In this document: piece by piece, positions 27,170 to 35,697 of the stretch
Layout of the letters: each line of letters begins with the position of its first letter
Numbering within the stretch: the first letter of the stretch is position 1
NCBI RefSeq assembly: GCF_013410655.1
Contig: NZ_JACCFP010000001.1
Span: 1,302,001 to 1,366,000, forward strand
Direction of reading: 5' to 3'
Length of the DNA: 64,000 bases
Origin: Nocardioides thalensis
Lineage (GTDB): Bacteria > Actinomycetota > Actinomycetes > Propionibacteriales > Nocardioidaceae
The notes under the pieces: model-generated
The model's input: the letters and a program-made list of their open reading frames with translations, nothing else
Told to the model about the DNA's origin: nothing
Databases searched by the model: none
Made by a program: the position numbers and the translations under genes

Positions 27170-27255
27170 CCGTCCGTCCCTTCCTCGGTCACCCTGTCAG
27201 ATGCCGTGGGGGTGCGGTCCGGTTGGGAACAGGATCCAGCGGTTGCCGCGGTCGG

Positions 27256-28434
27256 TCAGACCCGGATCGCCTCGACCCGCGTGGGCTCGTAGCGCACCGC
27301 GCGGTCGCGGCCCGCGGCCTTGGCCTGGTAGAGCGCGACGTCGGCCCGGATGATCGTGTCCCTCACGCCGATGCCGCGGTCGATCTGGGCGATGCCGAAG
27401 CTGATCGTGGTCCGCGGGCCGTCGTCGATGCCGGCGCGGAAGCGGCGGCTGATCGCACCGGCGACCAGCTCAGCGCGGGAGCCGTCGGCCAGCAGCAGGG
27501 CGAACTCGTCACCGCCGAGCCGGCCGACCACCCCGTGGTCGCCGACGACCTCGCGGCAGGCGGTGCCGAAGATCGTGAGCGCGTGGTCGCCGACGGCGTG
27601 ACCGAAGTCGTCGTTGAGCGACTTGAAGCCGTCGAGGTCGGCGACCATCACGGCGCCCTCGGTGCCGCCGTCGGGCCGAGCGCGGAAGGCGAGCTCGGCG
27701 TGCTCGAGGAAGGTCGCGCGGTTGAGCAGCCCGGTGAGGCCGTCGTGCGTCGCGCGGACGCGCAGCTCGCTGGTCTGCTGCTCGTGGCCGAGCAGCGCCA
27801 TGCTGAAGGTCACCACGACCAGCATCATCATCGTGAGCAGGGTCGTGACCTGGGAGCCGAACGCGTAGGCGAACGCGGGGTGCTCCGGACCCACCGCGAC
27901 CAGCATCGCCCCGCGGAGCACGTAGAACGCGGCGGTGACGGAGGAGATCGCGAAGAGGGAGGCGACGGCCACGCTCCGCTGGCTTCCGCTCGCCCCCTCG
28001 GGGGTGGCTCCCCGGCGCACCAGCCAGAGCTCGCGCGCCGCCAGGGCGAAGCCCAGCGCCATCCCGGAGAGGAAGAACGGGCCGCCGGTCCAGACGTCGT
28101 TCGCCGGGTCGTCGAGCAGCGACGCGACGAGCACGACCGCTGGCGCGGCGACCATCGCGCGACGCGGCACCTCGAGCGAGCGGAGAGACCGCGCCGCGGC
28201 CCAGACACCGGTCGCGCCGAAGACCGCACAGGCGTTGCCGAGGGGGTTGGCGACCACCTGCACGGGGGTGCCGTTGAGCAGGAAGAGCACCGCGCTGGTG
28301 AGGAAGACGGCGAGCGAGACGCACCACCAGCCGCTGTAGGCGGACCGGGTCGGGCGGTAGGTCGCGACGAAGAACAGGACGAGGACGCACAGGGCGACCA
28401 CGCCGAACGCGATCCGCAGGGTGAGGGTGTCCAT
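27256..28434 (-). CDS. Membrane-bound diguanylate cyclase (GGDEF)
   Basis: The 392-residue protein has six predicted N-terminal helices (to ~residue 215) and a GGDEF domain that makes cyclic di-GMP. The active-site motif GRLGGDEFALLLAD is intact (~306-311), as is the metal-site strand VMVADLDGFKSLNDDFGH. No RxxD inhibitory site was noticed in the expected place. ATG 28434 follows AAGGAGA at good spacing; an upstream ATG in frame (28464) has no such site. A second c-di-GMP protein is at 39960. Confidence 0.93.
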   Translation of the reverse strand: MDTLTLRIAFGVVALCVLVLFFVATYRPTRSAYSGWWCVSLAVFLTSAVLFLLNGTPVQVVANPLGNACAVFGATGVWAAARSLRSLEVPRRAMVAAPAVVLVASLLDDPANDVWTGGPFFLSGMALGFALAARELWLVRRGATPEGASGSQRSVAVASLFAISSVTAAFYVLRGAMLVAVGPEHPAFAYAFGSQVTTLLTMMMLVVVTFSMALLGHEQQTSELRVRATHDGLTGLLNRATFLEHAELAFRARPDGGTEGAVMVADLDGFKSLNDDFGHAVGDHALTIFGTACREVVGDHGVVGRLGGDEFALLLADGSRAELVAGAISRRFRAGIDDGPRTTISFGIAQIDRGIGVRDTIIRADVALYQAKAAGRDRAVRYEPTRVEAIRV

Positions 28435-28504
28435 CGCTGTCTCCTTCCTCCTCACCACCGTCATCGGCCGCGGGCGGCCCGACCTGACCGGTCGAGGCGT
28501 TCGC

Positions 28505-31285
28505 TCAGGCAGGAGCAGGGGTGGAGAGCGCGCCGGTGCGCTGCCGGTCGAGAGGCGACGGGCGCCGGTCGAGACGCGCGTCGAGCACCGCCCTGGCCTC
28601 GGCGGCCCGGCCCGCGTTGAGCAGGCACAGCAGGAGCGTCTCCTCCACCACCTCCCGCTGGGCGAGCGACCCGCCGACCGTGACCAGGTGCGGTAGCAGG
28701 GCGGAGATCCCCTGTGCCGCCTCGTCCCACCGGCGGTCGCCTGCCTGGAGCAGGGCGTCGCAGAACGGCGCGACGACCGTGCGGGTCGGCGACTGCCGCG
28801 CCCGCCGGCACCGCGCTGCGAGGGCGGCGAGACGGCGGTGGTCGCCGCTGGCGGCGTGGGCGAGGGCGGCGTGGAGGGCGGTGAAGGGCGTGCCGGGCCG
28901 GTCGAGCAGGTCGTCCCCGATCGCCTCGAGCACGGGGTCGATCGGCGGCACGGGCACCTCCGTGTCGTCCCAGGCGGTGGTCGTGACCTGCCAGCGCCAC
29001 AGCAGGGAAGCGGTGTCGACGAGCGCGCGCACGCCGGTGACGGCCGGGGGCGCGAGCTGCGAGTAGTAGCGGCGACGCACGGCCTCGGTGTCGCCGAGGG
29101 CCAGCTCGTGCAACGCGGCGTGCCACGAGAAGTGGGCGCGATGGCTGGCCGACCGCCCGCTGCCGGCGACCCAGTGGTCCAGCCACTCCTGGCCGGTCGC
29201 GTGCTGACCCGTCTCGTAGAGCACGTGGGTCTGGGCGTGGACGGCGTGCCCCGAGGCGGGCTCGCACGACAGCGCGCTCTCGGCGAGCAGTCCCGCCTCG
29301 TCGAACCGGCCCTGGTCCTGCCGCGTGAACGCGAGCAGCGAGATGTACCACCAGTGGTCGCCGTACGCCGGCGCCAGGCCCTCGACGACCTCCCACGCCT
29401 CCCGCTGGACGTCGATGATGCCGGAGAACGCGATCGTCGGGACCGCTGCGGAGACGGCCAGCACGTCCCGAGGGTGCTCCCCGATGTGGCGGCGGAGGGC
29501 GCGCGCCCCCGACCCGCGCGGGTCCCGCACGCGGCGGCCCACCACGTCGACCAGGCTTCGCTCGCGGTCGTCGCCCCGCTTGCGGATCGCCTTGCGGGCC
29601 GCGGCGAGGGACGCCTGTACGTCGGCCGCGGCCCCCGCCTCGTGGCCGAGCATCGCCAGCGCGGCGTGCGCCAGCGCGAAGCCCGGGTCGAGCTCGGCGG
29701 CCTGGCGGATCAGGTCCTCGCCGCCGGACTTGAGCAGCATCACCCGCTCCAGGCCGGCGTTGTAGGCGGCCGCGGCCTCGGCGGTGGTCGACAGCGGCAG
29801 GCCGAGCGGGTCACGCGGCCGGGCGATCGGGTGCGTGCCCGGCACCAAGCGCCCGTCCTCGAGGCGGCGGGGGAGCGGGGCGACGGCGTCCAGGACGTCG
29901 GTGGCGAGCGCGAGCGCCTGGCTGCGGATCTCCGGCACGGCCGTGGACTCCCACAGCTCGCCGCGGCGCAGGGCGCCGAGGGTCCACAGCGGCGCCGCAG
30001 CGCTGCCGTGCTCGTCGACCAACCGGCCGTTCGCCGTACAGACGCCCATGCCGGCGGTCGCCGGGACGGCGAGGGCACCCTCGTCGCGCGGCCGGAGGAG
30101 GTCGTCGAGGAAGCGGTTGCCGAGGGTGCGCACGTCGAGACGGGGGCCGGTGCAGTTGACGACCCACCCGACGTCCAGCGTCCGCTCGGCGCCGCCGTCG
30201 CCGACCGTCACGCGGAGGCCGCCCTCCGGGAGCGGCCGCGCCGAGCGCACCTGCCCGGTGCCGAGCGCGAGTCGGCCGCTCCCGCGCAGCCCCTCGACGA
30301 CGGCGGCCGAGGACGGCGCCATCCGGTGGCGGAGCACGTTCCAGCCACCGGCGTCCTCGGCCAGGAACGTGTCCCGGTCGGCCTCGTCGAGCCTGTCCCA
30401 CAGCGTGGCGACCTGGAACCGGAGCCCGTCCACGGCGGGTCGCCAGTCGCCGGTCGTGCGCCGGACGCCCGCGACGTGCTCGGCGGCGTGCGCGCGGATC
30501 TCGGCCAGCGTGGTGCCCCACTCCGCGACGTCGGGGATCGCGACCGGCCGCAGCGCCGGAGCGTGGGCGTGCGGGAGCCGGCCGCTCCGGGAGACCGCGT
30601 GCAGCACCCGGTCGGCGCGGTCGTCCGCCGTGAGGGTGAGCACGACGTCGACCATCGTCAGCCCGGCTCCGACGAGCAGGACGCCGGGAGGCGCGACGCG
30701 GTCGCGCCGTACGACGTCGAGCGCGCCGGGCGCCCACGGGTCGGGGACGTAGAAGGCGGAGTCGCGCAGGCTCGGCGGCGCCCAGTGGTGGCCCGCGCTC
30801 GGCAGCCCGGTGGCGACGACGACCGCGTCGGCCGTGATCTCCTCGCCGGCGGCCGTCGTCACGGCTGCCCCGCGCTCGTCGCGCCGTACGGCGACCGCAC
30901 GCGTGCGTCGATGGTCGACAGCGACCTCGCCCTCGGCCTGTCGCAGGGCCTCGACGAGCGTGTCGTCGAGGTAGCACGCCCAGTCGCGGCGGGGCACGAA
31001 GCTGTAGCCGTCGGCGGTGAGCCCGCGCCGCTGGCGCCAGGAGAGGAAGTGGCTCGGGTCCTGCGGGAGCGCGCTCATCCCCGAGGCCGGCACGTTGAGC
31101 AGGTGCTGGTCGTCCGTGGTGCCGAACGCGGTGCCGCGGGCCCAGCGGTCGGCGGGGTCGACGAGCACGACCTCGACCGGAGTCGACCGCCGGCTCGCCT
31201 CCCGGGTGAGGTGGAGCGCGGTCAGGGTGCCGGCAGCTCCGGCACCGACGATCAGGATCCGTGGTCGTCGGCCGGAACGGCTCAT
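28505..31285 (-). CDS. FAD/NAD(P)-binding protein fused to a TTC38/TPR-like domain
   Basis: A single uninterrupted 926-residue reading frame. Residues ~8-470 are a FAD/NAD(P)-binding (NAD_binding_9-like) module: RILIVGAGAAGTLTALH, the RGTAFGTTDDQHLLNVPASGM segment (in part), and a second nucleotide site VLLVGAGLTMVDVVL. Residues ~500-905 are helical repeats in the style of TTC38 (YNAGLERVMLLKSGGEDL; DPGFALAHAALAMLGHEA; HALHELALGDTEAVRRRYY-like blocks). The flavin half alone would be about the normal size for its family. It lies 49 bp downstream of the flavoprotein operon on the same strand and may belong to it. ATG 31285 has GGAGAG upstream. Confidence 0.85.
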   Translation of the reverse strand: MSRSGRRPRILIVGAGAAGTLTALHLTREASRRSTPVEVVLVDPADRWARGTAFGTTDDQHLLNVPASGMSALPQDPSHFLSWRQRRGLTADGYSFVPRRDWACYLDDTLVEALRQAEGEVAVDHRRTRAVAVRRDERGAAVTTAAGEEITADAVVVATGLPSAGHHWAPPSLRDSAFYVPDPWAPGALDVVRRDRVAPPGVLLVGAGLTMVDVVLTLTADDRADRVLHAVSRSGRLPHAHAPALRPVAIPDVAEWGTTLAEIRAHAAEHVAGVRRTTGDWRPAVDGLRFQVATLWDRLDEADRDTFLAEDAGGWNVLRHRMAPSSAAVVEGLRGSGRLALGTGQVRSARPLPEGGLRVTVGDGGAERTLDVGWVVNCTGPRLDVRTLGNRFLDDLLRPRDEGALAVPATAGMGVCTANGRLVDEHGSAAAPLWTLGALRRGELWESTAVPEIRSQALALATDVLDAVAPLPRRLEDGRLVPGTHPIARPRDPLGLPLSTTAEAAAAYNAGLERVMLLKSGGEDLIRQAAELDPGFALAHAALAMLGHEAGAAADVQASLAAARKAIRKRGDDRERSLVDVVGRRVRDPRGSGARALRRHIGEHPRDVLAVSAAVPTIAFSGIIDVQREAWEVVEGLAPAYGDHWWYISLLAFTRQDQGRFDEAGLLAESALSCEPASGHAVHAQTHVLYETGQHATGQEWLDHWVAGSGRSASHRAHFSWHAALHELALGDTEAVRRRYYSQLAPPAVTGVRALVDTASLLWRWQVTTTAWDDTEVPVPPIDPVLEAIGDDLLDRPGTPFTALHAALAHAASGDHRRLAALAARCRRARQSPTRTVVAPFCDALLQAGDRRWDEAAQGISALLPHLVTVGGSLAQREVVEETLLLCLLNAGRAAEARAVLDARLDRRPSPLDRQRTGALSTPAPA

Positions 31286-31334
31286 GCCGGGCTCTCCATC
31301 CTCGCTAGATCAGTATGTCGACTGGATTAGGCGA

Positions 31335-34034
31335 CTATACAGCCTCGCGAAGCTGCCTCCGGGCATAGCCGCGCACGTCGGCGTCGGTGTCCTTGGTCGC
31401 GATCTCGAGCGCGTCGCGCACGTCCGGCCGGCTCGTCCAGCCCGCGAGCGCGATCACCGCCGCCTTGCGCACGTCGAGATGCGGGTCGGCGATCGCGGTG
31501 AGAAGGGCCGGGACGGCGATGTCCTCGGCACAGCCGCCGAGGCCGCGCGCCGCCCCGGTGCGGACCTGCCACGCCGGGTCGGCCAGCGCGTCGGCGCATC
31601 GTCGGTCGAGACCGGCGGCGCCGCGAGCGCCTGCCGCCGCCTCGAGAGCCGCCGCGCGGACGAGCAGCTCGTCGTCCGCGGCGAGGCGCACCAGCGCGTC
31701 CAGTCCCTCCGGATCGGCTGCTCCCAGCCGGCCGAGGCCGAGGGCGGCAGCGACCCGGACCTCGCGCTCGGGATCTCCGGCGGCGGCGGCCACCCCTGTG
31801 ACGTCGTCGTGCGCGACCAGGCCACGCACTGCCTGCAGCCGCGGCCGGTGGTCGGGGTCGCCCAGGGCCTCGCGGAACAACGGGGCGTCGCCGAGCTCCA
31901 GGGCCCTCAGCGTATCGAGGACCACGGCCCGGACGAGGGCGTCGCCGCTCGTCCGGGCCGGCCCGAGCGCCTCGGCGAGCGCCGGCTCGGCGGGCAGCAC
32001 CTCGACCAGCTCGCGCAGTGCGGTGGCCGCGGCGCGGCGTACGTCCTCGTCGTCGTCGACCAGGGCCTTCGCCAGCAGGAGGCCGGTGCCGGCGGGCACG
32101 ACCTCGGTCACCGTCGTCACCGCGGTACGGCGGACCTCCGCCTCCGGGTCGGTCAGGAACGGCTCGAGCTCCGCCGCGGTGGGACCCGACTCGGCGAGCT
32201 CGAGGAGCTCGAGGATCCGCGGGGACCGCGGGGCCTCGGCGTCCGCGGCCGCACCCGACGGGCGCGCGGCGCGGGTCCGTTGCTGCGGCTCGACGACGGA
32301 CAGCACGCCGACGTCCACGGGTGCCGGCACCTCGATGTCGGGCACCGGGATGAGGTAGTCGTTGACCGGACGCCGGACGAACTCCATGGCGCCGTCGGCG
32401 CGCCGCCGCACGTTGAGGTGGAAGAACCAGTTGGCGTCGTCGCGCTCGGGGAGGTCGGCCCGCTCGTGGTACAGCCCCCACCTACTCTCCTCACGGACCA
32501 TCGACGCGCGGGCGGCGAGCTCGGCACAGTCGCGGATGAAGGAGACCTCCGCGCAGCGCATGAGCTCGTGCGGCGTGCGGGCGCCCATCTCGTCGAGGTC
32601 GTCGGCCATCCGGGCGAACGACTCGACCGCGATCTCCAGCTTCCGTGCCGTCTTGGGTGGCGCCACGTAGTCGTTGACGAAGCGTCGCAGCTTGTACTCC
32701 ACCTGGGGCTGCGGCGGACCGTCCGGCCGTCGCAGGGGGGCGTAGATCAGCTCGTGCGCCGCCGTGATCTGGTCCTCCGGCAGGGTCTCCGGGAGCACGT
32801 GGTGCTCCGCTGCGTGCGTGCCGGCGAGCTCGCCGAACACGAACGCGCCGATCATGTAGTTGTGCGGCACGCACGCCAGGTCGCCGGCGGCGTACAGCCC
32901 GGGCACGGTGGTCTGCGCGTTCTCGTCCACCCACACCCCGGAGGAGGAGTGCCCGCCGCAGAGCCCGATCTCGGAGATGTGCATCTCCACGTCGTGAGTG
33001 CGGTAGTCGTGGCCGCGACCCTCGTGGAACGTGCCCCGTGTCGGGCGCTCGGTGTGGTGCAGGATCCCCTCGAGCTCGGTCAGGGTCTCGTCGGGGAGGT
33101 GGCTGAGCTTGAGGTAGATCGGGCCGCGCGCGGAGTCGATCTCCCGCTTGACCTCCGACATCATCTGTCCCGACCAGTAGTCGGAGTCGACGAACCGCTC
33201 GCCCTCGGAGTTGACCTGGTAGCCGCCGAACGGGTTGGCGACGTAGGCGCACGCCGGCCCGTTGTAGTCCTTGATCAGCGGGTTGATCTGGAAGCACTCG
33301 ATGCCGCTGAGCTCGGCGCCGGCGTGGTAGGCCATCGCGTAGCCGTCGCCGGCGTTGGTCGGGTTCTCGTAGGTGCCGTAGAGATAGCCGCTCGCCGGCA
33401 GTCCCAGGCGGCCGCACGCGCCCGTGGCGAGCACGACCGACCCGGCGGCCACGGTGACGAACTCGCCGGAGCGGGTGTCGAAGCCGACCGCGCCGACCGC
33501 GCGGCCGCCGTCGGTCAGCACGCGCACGGGCATCACCCGGTTCTCGATCGTCACCTTGTCGCGGATGTGACGCTGGCGCAGCACCCGGTAGAGGACCTTC
33601 TTCACGTCCTTGCCCTCGGGCATCGGCAGCACGTACTTGCCGGACCGGTGGACCTGCCGGACGGCGTACTCGTTGTGCTCGTCCTTCTCGAACTTCACGC
33701 CGTACTTCTCCAGGCGCTTGACCATGTCGAAGCCGCGGCTGGCCGTCTGCCAGACCGTCTTCTGGTTCACGATGCCGTCGTTGGCGCGGGTGATCTCGGC
33801 GACGTAGTCCTCGGGCCTGGCCTTGCCGGGGATGACCGCGTTGTTGACGCCGTCCATCCCCATGGCGAGGGCGCCCGAGTGCCGCACGTGCGCCTTCTCC
33901 AGCAGTACGACGCTCGCGCCGGCCTCTGCGGCGGTGATCGCGGCCATCGTGCCGGCGGTGCCGCCGCCGACGACGAGCACGTCGCAGGTCAGCTCGCGGC
34001 GCTCGTGGACGGGCGGGATGGTCGTGGTGGTCAT
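31335..34034 (-). CDS. AprA/FrdA-like flavoprotein with C-terminal HEAT repeats
   Basis: The 899-residue protein begins with a Rossmann FAD site (CDVLVVGGGTAGTMAAI, ~17-33), then VLLEKAHVRHSGALAMGMDG and, near residue 380, GLYAAGDLACVPHNYM, the order seen in adenylylsulfate reductase AprA and fumarate reductase FrdA flavoproteins. From ~605 to the end are about nine helical HEAT-type repeats (VRRTAVTTVTEV, VRRAAATALREL, VRVAAALGLGRL, VRTGAARGLGG, VRKAAVIALAGW, VRGYARRQL). The tail is unusual for AprA or FrdA. ATG 34034 overlaps the ATPase stop (ATGA). The AprB-like ferredoxin in the same operon is the obvious electron partner; substrate unknown. Confidence 0.85.
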   Translation of the reverse strand: MTTTTIPPVHERRELTCDVLVVGGGTAGTMAAITAAEAGASVVLLEKAHVRHSGALAMGMDGVNNAVIPGKARPEDYVAEITRANDGIVNQKTVWQTASRGFDMVKRLEKYGVKFEKDEHNEYAVRQVHRSGKYVLPMPEGKDVKKVLYRVLRQRHIRDKVTIENRVMPVRVLTDGGRAVGAVGFDTRSGEFVTVAAGSVVLATGACGRLGLPASGYLYGTYENPTNAGDGYAMAYHAGAELSGIECFQINPLIKDYNGPACAYVANPFGGYQVNSEGERFVDSDYWSGQMMSEVKREIDSARGPIYLKLSHLPDETLTELEGILHHTERPTRGTFHEGRGHDYRTHDVEMHISEIGLCGGHSSSGVWVDENAQTTVPGLYAAGDLACVPHNYMIGAFVFGELAGTHAAEHHVLPETLPEDQITAAHELIYAPLRRPDGPPQPQVEYKLRRFVNDYVAPPKTARKLEIAVESFARMADDLDEMGARTPHELMRCAEVSFIRDCAELAARASMVREESRWGLYHERADLPERDDANWFFHLNVRRRADGAMEFVRRPVNDYLIPVPDIEVPAPVDVGVLSVVEPQQRTRAARPSGAAADAEAPRSPRILELLELAESGPTAAELEPFLTDPEAEVRRTAVTTVTEVVPAGTGLLLAKALVDDDEDVRRAAATALRELVEVLPAEPALAEALGPARTSGDALVRAVVLDTLRALELGDAPLFREALGDPDHRPRLQAVRGLVAHDDVTGVAAAAGDPEREVRVAAALGLGRLGAADPEGLDALVRLAADDELLVRAAALEAAAGARGAAGLDRRCADALADPAWQVRTGAARGLGGCAEDIAVPALLTAIADPHLDVRKAAVIALAGWTSRPDVRDALEIATKDTDADVRGYARRQLREAV

Positions 34035-34819
34035 GCGACGGCCCTTCCTGCGTCGATGGGAGCGAGCGACCGGGTGGTCGACAGGTCGGCGAGCACCCGG
34101 GCACGGAACTCCGCGCCCGGGGGTGCGCCCGGGTCGCGGGGACGGCTCACCGGGTGCTCGCCGACGATCCCCTGCCGGCCGAGCACGACGATGCGGTCGG
34201 CCAGCAGCAGCGCCTCGTCGACGTCGTGCGTGACGAAGACGACCGTGCATCCCGAGGCGCGCCAGGCTTCGATGAGGAGCCGCTGCATCGAGGCCCGGGT
34301 CTGCGCGTCGAGCGCTCCGAACGGCTCGTCCATGCAGATCAGTCCGGGCTCGATGGCGAGCGCGCGCGCCAGCTGCACGCGCTGGCGCATCCCGCCGGAG
34401 AGCTGACCGGGCAGCCGGTCGGCGAAGCGGGTGAGGCCCACCCGGGCGAGCCACTCCTCGGCGCGACGTCGACGCTCGCGGCGGGGGACGCCCTGGACGG
34501 CGAGCGGCAGCTCGACGTTGCGACGGGCGGACCGCCAGGGGAGGAGGGCGTCGTCCTGGAACACCAGCGCGCGGTCGGCCGCCGGTCCCTCGACCGTCCG
34601 GCCGTCGGCGACGATCTCGCCGCGGATCGGGCGCACCAGGCCGGCGATCGCCCGCAGCAGCGTGGACTTGCCGCAGCCCGAGTGCCCGAGGACGACGAGG
34701 ATCTCGCCGGGGGAGACGTCGAGGTCGAGGTGCTCGACGACCGGCTCGCCGGCGTAGCCCAGCGCGAGGTCCTCGGTGCGGACGGCGGACGGCTTGGTGG
34801 CCGGGGTCGGCTGGTTCAC
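34031..34819 (-). CDS. ABC transporter ATPase (SsuB/TauB/NrtD type)
   Basis: The 262-residue ATPase has Walker A GHSGCGKST (~46), Q-loop VFQDDALLPW, signature LSGGMRQR (~138), Walker B ICMDEPFGALD (~163) and the switch His in FVTHDVDEAL. The VFQDDALLPW segment is typical of nitrate/sulfonate/taurine importers. GTG 34819 overlaps the permease stop (GTGA) and its own stop overlaps the flavoprotein start, so it lies inside a translationally coupled run. Powers import by the permease at 34816. Confidence 0.95.
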   Translation of the reverse strand: MNQPTPATKPSAVRTEDLALGYAGEPVVEHLDLDVSPGEILVVLGHSGCGKSTLLRAIAGLVRPIRGEIVADGRTVEGPAADRALVFQDDALLPWRSARRNVELPLAVQGVPRRERRRRAEEWLARVGLTRFADRLPGQLSGGMRQRVQLARALAIEPGLICMDEPFGALDAQTRASMQRLLIEAWRASGCTVVFVTHDVDEALLLADRIVVLGRQGIVGEHPVSRPRDPGAPPGAEFRARVLADLSTTRSLAPIDAGRAVA

Positions 34820-35697
34820 GAGGAGCTCCTTTGTTCCGAGGACAGCCAGCGGGTCAGTCGACGGCCGACGAGTTCGACGCAGCCGGACGTGATCCAGCCG
34901 ATGGCGCCGATCGACAACATGCCGACCAGGACGTTGGGGTAGTCGACGATCGTGTAGGCCTGCCAGGTGCGGTAGCCGAGGCCGAAGTCGCCGGAGATCA
35001 TCTCGGCCGAGATCACGCAGATCCACGCGACGCCCATGCCGACCGAGAGGCCTCCGAAGATGCCCGGCACGATGCCCGGGAGCACGACCGAGGTGAGCAG
35101 GTGCCGCCGGTCCGCGCCCATCGTCAGCAGCGCGTCCTCCCACACGGTCGGCAGCGCCCGTACGGCGTGCCGCGTGCTCACGAGGATGGGGAAGAAGGCC
35201 GCGGTCGCGGTGATGAAGACGATGCCCTGCTCGTTGCTCGGGAACAGGAGGATGGCGACGGGCACCAGGGCGATCGCAGGGATCGGGCGGGCGATCTCCA
35301 GCAGCGGCTGGAGCAGGTCGGACGCCCACTGCGACCGGGCGAGCAGGATGCCCAGCCCTACGCCGAGGACCGAGGCGATCGCGAAGCCGGAGAGGATGCG
35401 GACCACGCTCTGGGCCAGGTCCTGGTAGTAGAGCGAGCTTCCGAGCTGCACCTGGAAGGCCTCGAACACCTCGACCGGGCCGGGCAGCCGGTTGAAGCGG
35501 AGCCACATCTCGACGTCGCGCGCCGTGAGCAGGTGCCAGAGCCCGACCGCCGTTGCGACGGAGGCGAGGCGCACGGCCCACCGCCGCGCCGTGACCGCAC
35601 GAGGCGTCCGGCGACGACGAGGCGGCGCCGCGGGCACGAGCTGGCCGGTCTCCTCCGCGGGCTCGACCTCCGCGACCGCCACCTCCACCGCGGTCAC
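34816..35697 (-). CDS. ABC transporter permease (SsuC/TauC type)
   Basis: The 293-residue permease has six predicted helices after a 45-residue Pro/Arg-rich N-terminal tail. The family motif (EDALLTMGADRRHLLTSVV, followed by LPGIVPGIFGGL) is the ATPase-contact loop of the nitrate/sulfonate/taurine importer family. GTG 35697 overlaps the binding-protein stop (GTGA). Together with its neighbours it forms a complete importer. Confidence 0.93.
   Translation of the reverse strand: MTAVEVAVAEVEPAEETGQLVPAAPPRRRRTPRAVTARRWAVRLASVATAVGLWHLLTARDVEMWLRFNRLPGPVEVFEAFQVQLGSSLYYQDLAQSVVRILSGFAIASVLGVGLGILLARSQWASDLLQPLLEIARPIPAIALVPVAILLFPSNEQGIVFITATAAFFPILVSTRHAVRALPTVWEDALLTMGADRRHLLTSVVLPGIVPGIFGGLSVGMGVAWICVISAEMISGDFGLGYRTWQAYTIVDYPNVLVGMLSIGAIGWITSGCVELVGRRLTRWLSSEQRSSS

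Noticed and set aside
28838..31330. 830-codon plus-strand frame opposite the FAD-TPR fusion
   Set aside because: Arg/Gly/Val/Asp-rich antisense artefact; the minus-strand protein carries recognisable nucleotide-binding motifs.
31335..34034. Annotation as succinate dehydrogenase or as true adenylylsulfate reductase
   Set aside because: No membrane anchor or SdhB partner, and no sat, qmo, dsr or cys genes; only a broad flavoprotein-family resemblance is supportable.
31017..34406. Very long plus-strand open frame (over 1,100 codons) opposite the flavoprotein gene
   Set aside because: Composition is that of an antisense reading of GC-rich codons; no domain, start signal or signal peptide. The minus-strand gene has clear FAD and HEAT motifs.
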